From Acidobacteriota bacterium (lineage in GTDB: Bacteria; Acidobacteriota; Vicinamibacteria; Vicinamibacterales; UBA2999): a DNA stretch of 40,194 nt. The notes under the pieces are model-generated. The model ran no database searches and was not told the DNA's origin. It saw nothing but the letters and a program-made list of their open reading frames with translations. Where the stretch lies: positions 1-40,194 of the forward strand of contig JAUSDY010000075.1 in assembly GCA_030650395.1 (NCBI GenBank). Reading direction: 5' to 3'. Positions 26,137 through 33,760 of the stretch are shown here, piece by piece. Position 1 is the stretch's first letter, and each line of letters starts with the position of its first letter. The position numbers and the translations under genes are program-made.

Positions 26137-27054
26137 ATGAAAAGAATCCTGTTCGCCATTCTGCTAGTCCTCTCAGCATCCCCGCCCGCCTTTGCGACGT
26201 GGTCGGTGATCGCGGTCAATGCCCGCACCGGCCAGGTGATCGTCGCGTCGGCGACCTGCGTACGCCAGCAGGGCTTCCCGCAACGCAAGCCCAACGGCGC
26301 CCGCGATCTGATGGAGGTGCAGGCGGTGATCGTGCCCGGCGTGGGCGTCGCGGCATGCCAGGCCGGCGTGGACAACACGCGCGACAACCAGATGCTGGTC
26401 TACGCGGAGCTGAAGAAGGGCACGCCGCCGGCGCAGATCCTCGAGCTGCTCAAACAGCAGGAAGCGGCCCGCAAGCCCGAAGCGCAAATGGAACGCCGGC
26501 AGTTCGGCATCGTGGCAATTCCGAACGGCACCACCGTCACCGGGCGGAACAATCGCGCCGGCTTCAACGGCTCCGGCAATTCACAGTCGTCGCTCTACTT
26601 CGGCGGAGCGGTGGGACCCGACATCTACTACCAGGTGCAGGGCAACACGCTGCTCGGCGATGCGGTCATGCACCAGGCCGCGCTCGCCTTCACCCGCGCC
26701 ACCGGCACGCTCGCCGGCCGCGTGATGGCCGCGATGGAAGCCGCGGATGCCAACGGCGGCGATCACCGCTGCAATTGCGGAGTGAGCGTGCTCGACTTCG
26801 TGCCGTGCGACAACAAGACCGCGCATGTCGCCTACATCACGATCGCGGAGAAAGACGACAAGCCCGGCACGTCGCACAACGACGGGCAGTACTACGCGTA
26901 TCTCAGCGTGACCGACGACAACACCAAGCCCGGCGAGAGCGGCAATCCGGTCAAGACGCTGCGCAAGCGCTACGACACATGGGTGAAATCGGGCTCACCG
27001 CGGCTCGCACCGCCGCCGCCCAGCCTGTTCAAGGGAACCGCCACGCAGCACTGA
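26137..27054 (+). CDS. Secreted DUF1028 protein (Ntn-hydrolase-like)
   Basis: A protein of 305 aa with a signal peptide (residues 1-20) followed immediately by ATWSVIAVNARTGQVIVASATC, the DUF1028 N-terminus. Cleavage after the signal would expose a small N-terminal residue near Thr22, fitting the idea that this family is an Ntn-type hydrolase. VAACQAGVDNTRDNQMLVY, RQFGIVAIPNGTTVTGRNN and YYQVQGNTLLGDAVMHQAA are further family marks. The substrate is unknown; a peptidoglycan or peptide amide is sometimes suggested. A good GGAGG ribosome site precedes the ATG, and TATAGT at 26113-26118 may be its -10. It converges on the TonB receptor gene. Confidence 0.88.
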   Translation: MKRILFAILLVLSASPPAFATWSVIAVNARTGQVIVASATCVRQQGFPQRKPNGARDLMEVQAVIVPGVGVAACQAGVDNTRDNQMLVYAELKKGTPPAQILELLKQQEAARKPEAQMERRQFGIVAIPNGTTVTGRNNRAGFNGSGNSQSSLYFGGAVGPDIYYQVQGNTLLGDAVMHQAALAFTRATGTLAGRVMAAMEAADANGGDHRCNCGVSVLDFVPCDNKTAHVAYITIAEKDDKPGTSHNDGQYYAYLSVTDDNTKPGESGNPVKTLRKRYDTWVKSGSPRLAPPPPSLFKGTATQH

Positions 27055-27070
27055 CGCGGGGCTCGGGTCG

Positions 27071-27140
27071 ATCTCAGAAGTCAGATCTCAGATTGCAGAT
27101 CAATTGAAGATCGTAGATTTACGATCTTCAACTGATCTCG
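27071..27140. terminator. Bidirectional hairpin terminator in a stutter array
   Basis: TTGAAGATCGTA (27104-27115) and TACGATCTTCAA (27120-27131) form a perfect 12-bp stem with loop GATT, flanked by repeated AGATCTCAGATTGCAGATC units and their complement. It lies between two convergent genes, 50 bases from one and 16 from the other, and has no T run. It is another member of the inverted stutter class. Confidence 0.7.
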
Positions 27141-27146
27141 TGCCTG

Positions 27147-29975
27147 TCAGAATTTCCAGCGCGCGCTCAGCCGGAAAATCCGCGGCGCCGGAATGGGGTT
27201 GGCCGATGCGGCATCGATGCCGCCGGTCGCCAGCGGCTTCCGGTAGTCGGTGCCATTGGTCGTGACGTGCCGGAGGATGACGCTCGAATTGGTCGCGTTG
27301 AACAGGTCGAACATGCCCTCGAGCGAGTGCTTGCCGATCCTCACGGTCTTCGCCAGGCGCATGTCCATCAGCTTGACCCAGTTGTAGCGGCCTGCCTGGC
27401 CTTCCACGGTCACGTTGACGTTGGCATTGAGCGCATTGCGGACCTGCACGATGCGGGAGAAGTACTCCCCACTCTGGCCGGTGAACGTCGAGGAGAACAG
27501 CATGTTCCACGGCAAGTCGTAGGTGCCGCTCAGCCGCACGCCCTGGTGCGTCTGCGGCAGCTCGAAGTTGTAGCGCGCCAGGTTCGGGTTGATCGGGATG
27601 TTGGTCCGCTCGTCGCGCCGATCGATTGAGTACGACGCCAGCAGCGACCATCCCGACGAGTAGCGCTTGCTCGAGGTCGCCTCGAACGCCCAGAACTTGT
27701 CATTACCTTCGCCGGGCTCGGTGTTGACCGTGAGCCGCTGCACCAGGCCGAAGGTCGGGAACGACCGCGGCACCGACCACACTTCAACGACACCATCGTC
27801 TGCCGTGCCGACGATGTTGTCACGGCCCGGATCGATCCCGGTGGCGCGATCGGTATAGGCCGCGAAGGGCTGCGCCAGATCCAGCTCCTTGCTGCCGCCC
27901 CATTCCATTTTCCTCACGACGTTGACGCGCACGGTGAGATCGCGCGTCAAGCCAAAGTCGACGCCCGCGGTGTACTCGTCGAGGCCCGACGCCTCGAGAC
28001 CGGGATCCAGCCGGCGATCGCCGCGGCCGCCGGCGACCGACTGCAGATCGGCCGCATTCGGAACGTAGGGAATGACGCCGGTCCAGCGATAGGTCGTGGT
28101 ACGCGCCGCAGCCGGGTTCACGTCGTTGGCCACCGGCCCGCTCGACGCATTCGGGCCGGAACCAGCCGCGGCGTAGCGCCCGTAGCTGGCTTTCAGCGCC
28201 ACCCGCCCATTGCCCGACAGGTCGTAGATCAGCGACAGGCGCGGCGACCACGCGTTGTAGGTCGGGAAAGCGTGATTGGCGGAATAGAGATTCTTTTCGG
28301 CGAACGGCCCCGTGCCGGGATTGCCCTGTTCGGGCAGCCAGGTGCCATAGCGGTCGAAGCGCACGCCGAGGTTCGCGGTCAGCTTCGGCGTGAAGTTGAT
28401 CATGTCGTTGACGAACGCCGAGTTGAAGTTGACGCCGCTGTTCGTGTTGGTCGGGTAATCGAACACCTGCACCGAGTCGGGCCGGGCGAAAAAGTCCGTG
28501 TCGGTCGCCAGGCTTCGATACCGGTAGATCTGCTGATTCGGGTAGCCGTAGGTTTCGACGTAATTCTGGCTCTGGTATCCGAGGAAGCCCGACTTGATCT
28601 CGTGGTTCATGTTGCGCATCTTCGTGAACCAGCTCCACGTGCCGTTGTAACCCCAGCGCACCGGCTCGCGCCGCAGCTCCAGGAAGGCGCCACGCGTATG
28701 CGTGGTCCTCAAGTCGACTCTCCGCACGTCATCGGTCCACGCAAAATCAGGCCACCAGTAACCGGAGCGGTTGACGCCCGCATCGAACGTCATCGTCTGG
28801 CTCATGATGTTGGTCCATTTCAGTGCGGGGCCAATCGCGGTCCAGGCAATCTGGTTCTGCGTCGCCTCGAGCGGCAGGAACACGCTGGCGTTGCGGTACG
28901 GCTGCCACTTGCGGTTGTACTGCTGCGCCAGCTCGAACTTATTGTTCTTGTTCATCTGGTAGGTCAGCTTCAGCGTCGGGTTGTCGAGACGCGTGAAGTA
29001 TTCGACCTGGTCGTTGGTCTTCTCCGAGATGAAGCCGGGGATGAACAAGCCCGAATAGTTGTAGCCATACGCGGCGTAAAACCACAGCTTGTCGCGCATG
29101 ATCGGTCCGCCGAGGTCGAGGCTGACGTCGTTGTAGCGGGTGAACTTGTTGTTGCCGGGGTTGAAACCGCGGTCCTTCAACTCCTGCGTGACGTTGTTGC
29201 CCTGGAACGCGCCGTCCTGCCACGCGCCCAGATACATGCCGCTGAACTTGTTGCCGCCGGACTTGATCACGAAGCTGATCGTCACGCCGGGGCTCTGCGC
29301 TTCCGCGCCCTTCGCGGCGGCGGAGACCTGCACCTGCTCGTAGGTGTTGTAGTCGCCGAAGAACTGATCCCACACCACGCCGTCGAACTTGATCAGCTCC
29401 TGTCCGCTGCGTCCGTAGGAACGCGCGCCAGTTGTAGTGGAGCCGCCGACGGTGTTGCCGCCAACGTCGAACTGCGTCGGCGAAAGGCCGGGGACCAACC
29501 GCGCGAGGCCGCGGATGCCGCGCCCGTACGGCAGGTCTTCCATCTGCTTCTCGTCCCAGTTGACGCCGACCGTGGTGGCCTGGAGGTCGATGATCGGCGT
29601 CTGGCTGATCACGGTCACTTCCTCGGACAAGCTGTCGACCTGGAGCGTGCCGTTGATCGTCATCGTGGCGCCGACGTCGACACGGATCGCCTGGATGTTC
29701 AGCGTCTTGAACCCGGAGATTTTGAAGCTGACTTGATACTCGCCAGATGGCAGCTGGGTGACGCGGTAGGCGCCTTGCCCGTCGGTGAAGACCGAACGGG
29801 CGCCGCCGATCATCGCGGGGCTCGATACGGCGACCTCCACACCCGGCAAGACGGCGCCGCTGCTATCGAGCGCTCGGCCGGTGATGGCGCCGGTCAGCCC
29901 TTGCGAAAAGACAGGTGACGCCAGCGCCAGCGGCAACACGAGTGACAACAAAGCTCTGAGACAGGCACGCCTCAT
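27147..29975 (-). CDS. TonB-dependent receptor, Oar-like, with carboxypeptidase regulatory domain
   Basis: A protein of 942 aa in the outer membrane. Residues 1-25 are a signal peptide. A carboxypeptidase-regulatory/CNA-B-like fold follows (about 27-110: GAITGRALDSSGAVLPGVEV, GQGAYRVTQLPSGEYQVSFK). Next is a plug domain (NWDEKQMEDLPYGRGIRGLA; GVTISFVIKSGGNKFSG), then a beta-barrel rich in aromatic-ended strands, closing with PRIFRLSARWKF, whose terminal Phe is the usual outer-membrane insertion signal. Such SusC/Oar-like receptors are multiplied in Acidobacteria and import polymer fragments or large nutrients with TonB energy. No SusD or enzyme partner lies next to it, so the ligand is unknown. 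Confidence 0.93.
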   Translation of the reverse strand: MRRACLRALLSLVLPLALASPVFSQGLTGAITGRALDSSGAVLPGVEVAVSSPAMIGGARSVFTDGQGAYRVTQLPSGEYQVSFKISGFKTLNIQAIRVDVGATMTINGTLQVDSLSEEVTVISQTPIIDLQATTVGVNWDEKQMEDLPYGRGIRGLARLVPGLSPTQFDVGGNTVGGSTTTGARSYGRSGQELIKFDGVVWDQFFGDYNTYEQVQVSAAAKGAEAQSPGVTISFVIKSGGNKFSGMYLGAWQDGAFQGNNVTQELKDRGFNPGNNKFTRYNDVSLDLGGPIMRDKLWFYAAYGYNYSGLFIPGFISEKTNDQVEYFTRLDNPTLKLTYQMNKNNKFELAQQYNRKWQPYRNASVFLPLEATQNQIAWTAIGPALKWTNIMSQTMTFDAGVNRSGYWWPDFAWTDDVRRVDLRTTHTRGAFLELRREPVRWGYNGTWSWFTKMRNMNHEIKSGFLGYQSQNYVETYGYPNQQIYRYRSLATDTDFFARPDSVQVFDYPTNTNSGVNFNSAFVNDMINFTPKLTANLGVRFDRYGTWLPEQGNPGTGPFAEKNLYSANHAFPTYNAWSPRLSLIYDLSGNGRVALKASYGRYAAAGSGPNASSGPVANDVNPAAARTTTYRWTGVIPYVPNAADLQSVAGGRGDRRLDPGLEASGLDEYTAGVDFGLTRDLTVRVNVVRKMEWGGSKELDLAQPFAAYTDRATGIDPGRDNIVGTADDGVVEVWSVPRSFPTFGLVQRLTVNTEPGEGNDKFWAFEATSSKRYSSGWSLLASYSIDRRDERTNIPINPNLARYNFELPQTHQGVRLSGTYDLPWNMLFSSTFTGQSGEYFSRIVQVRNALNANVNVTVEGQAGRYNWVKLMDMRLAKTVRIGKHSLEGMFDLFNATNSSVILRHVTTNGTDYRKPLATGGIDAASANPIPAPRIFRLSARWKF

Positions 29976-30042
29976 GACAAATCCTCCATGCGGCTTCCGG
30001 ACCGCGTGGGCATGTTAAAGCATTTTCGGGAGAGAGACGCCA

Positions 30043-30086
30043 CCTTCGCCAAGGCTTCCGCCTCCGCTGCAGCTACGGCGGACAAG
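30043..30086. repeat. CCTTCGCC...GGCGGACAAG palindromic repeat
   Basis: An intergenic relative of the 53-bp element core: CCTTCGCC and GGCGGACAAG are its constant pieces, in the opposite orientation to the core in the DUF1592 gene, with CTTCCGCCTCCGCTGCAGCT between. It lies between the TonB receptor start and the small membrane protein stop. Confidence 0.6.
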
Positions 30087-30098
30087 ACGGTGGGCAAG

Positions 30099-30362
30099 CT
30101 ATCGGCTGCGGCGAAACCACCACTTGGCCAAATCGTAGACGCCGGCCGGTGACAGCGAGAGCAACAGGCCGAGCCCGAACTCGAAGATGCGGTAGTGCGA
30201 GCAGACTTGAAGGATCAGCGCCGTCATCAACCCGCCAGTGAAGACCGCAAGTGCGAGGCGAGCGACCGGGTGCATGCGATCCCCGGCATAGAGCGAGGTG
30301 GTGCGGAGCCCGAGTGAAATCGAGGCAAGCGCCAGCAGCAGCGCCACGACGAAGGAGGTCAT
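30099..30362 (-). CDS. Small membrane protein, three predicted TM segments
   Basis: A protein of 87 aa: MTSFVVALLLALASISLGLR, then PVARLALAVFTGGLMTALIL, then FEFGLGLLLSLSPAGVYDLA, each long enough to cross the membrane, and a basic end (KWWFRRSR). I do not recognise the family. Its ATG overlaps the stop codon of the IPT/NHL gene by four bases (ATGA), so the two are likely coupled. The function may be tied to that propeller protein; nothing more can be said. Confidence 0.75.
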   Translation of the reverse strand: MTSFVVALLLALASISLGLRTTSLYAGDRMHPVARLALAVFTGGLMTALILQVCSHYRIFEFGLGLLLSLSPAGVYDLAKWWFRRSR

Positions 30363-31351
30363 GCGGCCGGTGGCGGAAACGAATATACGGAGTCGTTCGA
30401 GGCGACAACCAGGTGGCCGCGCGGGCCAAACGCCAGCCCGACGAGCGTGCCGCCCGCGACGATCAGCTCGCGTGGCTGGCCAGGCCGCAGCGCATACACC
30501 CCGCTCGAGCCCGCCAGCGCTTCGACGACGTGCAAGACACCGGTGGCGTCGAAGGCCAGGCCCTGCGGCCGGCCGAAGGGAATTTCGAGCGGCTTGACCC
30601 TGCCGTCCTGATCGATCCGCCACACCGAGTCGTACGAGGCCAGCGTCGGCGCCGATACATACAACACGCCATCAGGCGCCATGGCGAGATGAAACGCCGC
30701 GATGCTCGACGGCACGCTGGCGAAGATCTGGGCGCGGCCCTTGTGGTCGATCCTGAAGATCGTGCCGGAGCGATCGCCGACGAAGAGCGCGCCATCGGGG
30801 CCGAACGCCAGGCCGCACGCCACGCCCAGGTCCGACGCCATCACCGCATAGGTGCCATCGGCCTGGACGCGATAGACGCGGCCTTCGAAGCGGCTCGAGA
30901 CATAGAGCAGGCCGTCGGGACCAACCACCATCGACGTCGGATTGACAAGCCCGTGCACGAACGGCTCGCGCGCGCCGCTCGCCGAGATCCGGAAGATCGA
31001 CACGGTGGCCTCCTGCCCGCGCGTGCCGCTATAAGTGACATAGAGCGCGCCGTCGGCGCCGAACACCGGGTTGTCGACTTGATGAAGGCCTGTGGCGAGC
31101 AGTCCCCCGACCCGCGCGTAGAGCGTCGTGCCGGGAACGCTCGCGACCTTCACGGGGGTCTCGCCGCCATCGAGCCCCGGCGGCACAACCACCGCGATGC
31201 GATCGGGCGCGGAGAACGCCATCCGCGCCGGCACGCCGCCGATCGTCACGAGGTCCGCCGATGAATCAGGTTGGGGAAAGCCGTCGCCGCGAAGCCACAA
31301 CCGTCCGCCCTCGACGACGCGAACGGGCTCGAGGCTGCTGAGCACGGGCAC
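30359..31351 (-). CDS. IPT/TIG domain plus NHL/SMP-30-like propeller protein
   Basis: A protein of 330 aa without a signal peptide. Residues 1-75 form an IPT/TIG immunoglobulin-like fold (LEPVRVVEGGRLWLRGDGFP, VTIGGVPARMAFSAPDRIAV). From about residue 80 on, repeated blades such as VFGADGALYVTYSG, MVVGPDGLLYVSSRFEGRVY, LAFGPDGALFVGDRSGTIFR and LAMAPDGVLYVSAPTL make a six-bladed NHL/SMP-30-type propeller. Such proteins bind small molecules or partners; no catalytic residues can be assigned. It starts with GTG and is coupled to the small membrane protein. Confidence 0.82.
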   Translation of the reverse strand: MPVLSSLEPVRVVEGGRLWLRGDGFPQPDSSADLVTIGGVPARMAFSAPDRIAVVVPPGLDGGETPVKVASVPGTTLYARVGGLLATGLHQVDNPVFGADGALYVTYSGTRGQEATVSIFRISASGAREPFVHGLVNPTSMVVGPDGLLYVSSRFEGRVYRVQADGTYAVMASDLGVACGLAFGPDGALFVGDRSGTIFRIDHKGRAQIFASVPSSIAAFHLAMAPDGVLYVSAPTLASYDSVWRIDQDGRVKPLEIPFGRPQGLAFDATGVLHVVEALAGSSGVYALRPGQPRELIVAGGTLVGLAFGPRGHLVVASNDSVYSFPPPAA

Positions 31352-31411
31352 GACCTAAATGCTCATTAGTGTTGCGTAATATCGAAAGGCGTTTCGGGTC
31401 GGCCCCATCAA

Positions 31412-31432
31412 GGCGGGCGCGACAACGGAGCG
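31412..31432. terminator. Possible hairpin after the HNH endonuclease gene
   Basis: GGGCGC and GCGCCC arms around GACAACGGA lie 30 bases past the HNH stop on the minus strand. There is no T run, so termination is uncertain. Confidence 0.35.
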
Positions 31433-31461
31433 CCCGGTTGGGGTTTCGGTCGGAAACTCCA

Positions 31462-31995
31462 TTAACTCTTATCCAGTTCCAGGTTCCAGTACAAGTAATC
31501 GCGCCAGCTTTCCGGCGCGCTGCGTAAGCCGATCGTGATGCGGATCGCGGGCGCCGACATCGGGCGCCGCGGCGTCCTGACCAGACGCATCCGCGCTTCG
31601 TCGGGCGTGCGACCGCCCTTGCGCCGGTTGCAGGTCACGCAACAGGTGACAATGTTTTCCCAGTCTTTGCGGCCGCCCTGCGACACCGGCATCACGTGAT
31701 CGAACGTGAGCTCTTGTGTCGGGAAGACGTCGGCGCAGTACTGGCAAGTGAATTCATCGCGCGAGTAGATGTTGGCGCGCGAGAACGGAACGTAGTCGAA
31801 CCGCTTTCGGATTCGAACGTACCGCAACAAGCGGATGACCGACGGCATTTTGAAGGCGAACGAGACCGCGCGGACCTCACGGTCGTGATGCGCGATGATC
31901 TCGACCTTGCCCTGACACCACAACGTCACCGCCTTTTGCCAATTCACGACTTTCAGCGGCTCGTAGGTTGCGTTGAGGAGGAGCGTTTGCTCCAT
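31462..31995 (-). CDS. HNH endonuclease family protein
   Basis: A protein of 177 aa. MEQTLLLNATYEPLKVVNWQ is the typical start of a widespread stand-alone bacterial HNH protein. The zinc-binding and catalytic core is CQYC...LTFDHVMPVSQGG...WENIVTCCVTCNRRKG, with both CxxC pairs and the HNH residues in place. Cellular role is not established for this subgroup; it is chromosomal, single-copy in many phyla, and not normally mobile. It stands divergent from the NlpC/P60 gene, with a stutter array between them. Confidence 0.9.
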   Translation of the reverse strand: MEQTLLLNATYEPLKVVNWQKAVTLWCQGKVEIIAHHDREVRAVSFAFKMPSVIRLLRYVRIRKRFDYVPFSRANIYSRDEFTCQYCADVFPTQELTFDHVMPVSQGGRKDWENIVTCCVTCNRRKGGRTPDEARMRLVRTPRRPMSAPAIRITIGLRSAPESWRDYLYWNLELDKS

Positions 31996-32062
31996 TTACG
32001 CGTCATTGTGCCATGAATCACGCAGGACTACACAATTCGGCACCAGCCGCCGATAGGATGAG

Positions 32063-32122
32063 GAAAGGCAGAAGGCAAAAGGCAGAAGGCAGAAGGCAAA
32101 AGGCAGAAGGCAAAAAGGCAGA
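32063..32122. repeat. Stutter array (aaggcag/aaggcaa) ending at the NlpC/P60 start codon
   Basis: About eight 7-base units AAGGCAG/AAGGCAA in direct order. The last unit provides AAGG five bases before the ATG at 32123. The same unit occurs in inverted form at 18894-18961. Confidence 0.85.
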
Positions 32123-32719
32123 ATGCAGACTGTGCGGGACAGTCATAGATACATAGCAACCGTGGCGGCGGCCGCCATGGCGGTCGCGCTCTCCGCGTGC
32201 GCGAGTACGGGCGCCGTGTATACGCCGCGCCCGTTTCCGATGCCGGGCGGCGGCGGTGGCGTCGCGATTCCCGCGCCGGCGCCGGCGGATCCGGCCGTGG
32301 CACCCACGACCGCCGCTCCCCCGGCGGTCGCGGTCGTGCCCGCGCCGAAGGGCGATGGCTATGCGCTGTCGAGCGCGGCGCTGTCGCTGAGGGGCGCGCC
32401 GTATCGCTTTGGCGGTACCGATCCAAATGGGTTCGATTGCAGCGGTTTGGTGAGCTACGTGTTCGGCCAGCACGGTTTGACGATGCCGCGCGAAGCGCGC
32501 GAGCAGTTCAAGGTCGGCAAGGCCGTGCCGCGCGATCGGCTCGAGCCCGGCGACCTGGTGTTCTTCAGCACGGTCGCACCCGGCGCCTCGCATGTCGGCA
32601 TCGCGATCGGCGGCGATCAATTCGTGCATGCGCCAAGCGAGCGCGGCGTGGTGCGGGTCGATCAGTTGAGCACGCAGTACTGGGCCACCCGGTTCATCGG
32701 AGCCAAGCGAGTCGACTGA
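32123..32719 (+). CDS. NlpC/P60 cell-wall hydrolase lipoprotein
   Basis: A protein of 198 aa. The lipobox LSAC places the lipid-modified Cys at residue 26. A Pro/Ala/Thr-rich linker (35-75) leads to an NlpC/P60 domain: GAPYRFGGTDPNGFDCSGLV with catalytic C106, then ASHVGIAIGGDQFVHAP with H157 and H169. Such enzymes cut the gamma-D-glutamyl-diamino acid bond in peptidoglycan stems. The start codon lies at the very end of a repeat array that also supplies the AAGG ribosome site. Its last 58 bases overlap the end of the convergent transglycosylase gene. Confidence 0.92.
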   Translation: MQTVRDSHRYIATVAAAAMAVALSACASTGAVYTPRPFPMPGGGGGVAIPAPAPADPAVAPTTAAPPAVAVVPAPKGDGYALSSAALSLRGAPYRFGGTDPNGFDCSGLVSYVFGQHGLTMPREAREQFKVGKAVPRDRLEPGDLVFFSTVAPGASHVGIAIGGDQFVHAPSERGVVRVDQLSTQYWATRFIGAKRVD

Positions 32720-33651
32720 TACTCAGGGCTTGAGGGCTTGAGGGCTTGGGGGCTTGGGGGCTTGAGGGCTCGAGGGCTCGAGGGCTTGGGCGGAATCGGG
32801 AAGGGCTGCGGGACCGGTGGCGGCACCGGAGGCGTTCCGTTCGACGGTGGTGTCACGTTCGCGGGCACCGGTGGCGTTCCATTCGACGGCCTGCCCTGAG
32901 CGAAGCCGACTCCGCTTGCGGAGCCGGCTGAGTCGAAGGGCGTCTCCTTGATATTCATCCGCTTCAAAATGATCTGCTGCCGCCGCAGCAGCCGCCTGGT
33001 CGGCTTCGCGGGACTGTGCTCGCGCGGGTTGATGATCGCACCCGCCAGCAAGGCCGCTTGGTTGGGTGACAGGCTGGCGCAAGGCTGGCCGAAGTACGCG
33101 CGCGCGGCGGCTTCGCATCCGAAGATGCCGTCGCCCCACTCGATCATGTTCAGGTAGATCTCCAGAATGCGGCGCTTGGTGAGCGCGGCCTCGAGCCGGC
33201 GCGTGATGAGCAGCTCTTTGACCTTGCGCATCGGGTTGCGCGACGGCGACAGGTAGAGGTTCTTCGCCAGCTGCTGCGTGATGGTGCTGGCGCCGCGCAG
33301 GAACTGCCCTTCCTCCCAGTTCTTCTCTAGCGCGGCCTTGACCTCGTTGAGGTCGATGCCGTCGTGATCGTAGAAGCCGGCATCCTCGGTCACGATCACC
33401 GCCCGGCGCAGGTTCGGCGAGATCTGGCCGTAAGGGACCCATCGGTGCCGGATCGCGAACTTGGCGCGGCCATCCTCGCGCGCCTCGTCGATCCGCAATT
33501 GCATGAAGGCGGTCGTGGTGGGATTGTCCCTGGCCAGCCAGCGGACGTCGGGCAGCGTCAGGTAGACATAGCCGGCGTAGACGAAGCCGGCCGCGAGCAT
33601 CGCGACGAACACTTTGAGCGTCGTCTTCGCGATCGATTTCGTCCGCGCCAC
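32662..33651 (-). CDS. mtgA: Monofunctional biosynthetic peptidoglycan transglycosylase with repeat-derived tail
   Basis: A protein of 329 aa. One N-terminal membrane anchor (residues 10-32) precedes a GT51 domain: AVIVTEDAGFYDHDGID with catalytic E89, then GASTITQQLAKNLYLSPSRN, and RRILEIYLNMIEWGDGIFGC. Normal MtgA ends about 230-240 residues in, near LLRRQQIILKRM. The extra 90 residues come from a palindromic repeat (TPFDSAGSASGVGF), a Pro/Gly/Thr-rich stretch, an octamer array (PSSPRALK-type 8-residue period) and finally 19 residues antisense to the NlpC/P60 gene. Start at GTG 33651, six bases after TATAAT, so the message is probably leaderless. It polymerises glycan strands from lipid II. 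Confidence 0.92.
   Translation of the reverse strand: MARTKSIAKTTLKVFVAMLAAGFVYAGYVYLTLPDVRWLARDNPTTTAFMQLRIDEAREDGRAKFAIRHRWVPYGQISPNLRRAVIVTEDAGFYDHDGIDLNEVKAALEKNWEEGQFLRGASTITQQLAKNLYLSPSRNPMRKVKELLITRRLEAALTKRRILEIYLNMIEWGDGIFGCEAAARAYFGQPCASLSPNQAALLAGAIINPREHSPAKPTRRLLRRQQIILKRMNIKETPFDSAGSASGVGFAQGRPSNGTPPVPANVTPPSNGTPPVPPPVPQPFPIPPKPSSPRALKPPSPQALKPSSPEYQSTRLAPMNRVAQYCVLN
32726..32789. repeat. Octamer tandem array GGGCTTGA x 8 in the mtgA 3' end
   Basis: Eight consecutive 8-base units (GGGCTTGA, GGGCTTGG or GGGCTCGA). Read on the minus strand in mtgA, three units encode one 8-residue period (PSSPRALK, PPSPQALK, PSSPEYQS). It begins six bases after the NlpC/P60 stop codon. Confidence 0.9.
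32894..32940. repeat. CCCTGAGCGA...GAGTCGAAGGG repeat in frame inside mtgA
   Basis: Same outer ends as the repeat at 26032-26083 but different stem arms, GCCGACTCCGC and GCGGAGCCGGC (10 of 11 pairing). In the protein it reads TPFDSAGSASGVGFAQG, immediately after the end of the GT51 domain. Confidence 0.85.
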
Positions 33652-33657
33652 ATTTGG

Positions 33658-33663
33658 ATTATA
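33658..33663 (-). promoter_or_regulatory. -10 box TATAAT, six bases before the mtgA GTG start
   Basis: TATAATCC on the minus strand, directly abutting a GGGGTCAGACCCC palindrome on its upstream side. The spacing equals that at 6307-6319 and 22530-22542. Confidence 0.65.
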
Positions 33664-33760
33664 GGGGTCAGACCCCGGGCCCCCGCCACGCGGACTTTGC
33701 GTGGTTGGGTGGAGACCCCTCGGAGGCAGCTGCGACGGGGTCAGACCCCGTCAGACCCCG
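33664..33760. repeat. GGGGTCAGACCCC palindromes between mtgA and the M48 gene
   Basis: Two full copies (33664-33676 and 33737-33749), a third half copy to 33760, and a hairpin CCACGC-GGACTTT-GCGTGG between them. The M48 protease stop codon (33751-33753) lies in the repeat: on the minus strand GGGGTCTGA encodes the last Gly-Val and the stop. Confidence 0.85.

Noticed and set aside
32726-32789. Octamer array as a CRISPR or direct-repeat array
   Set aside because: Units are contiguous 8-mers without spacers and no cas gene is near.
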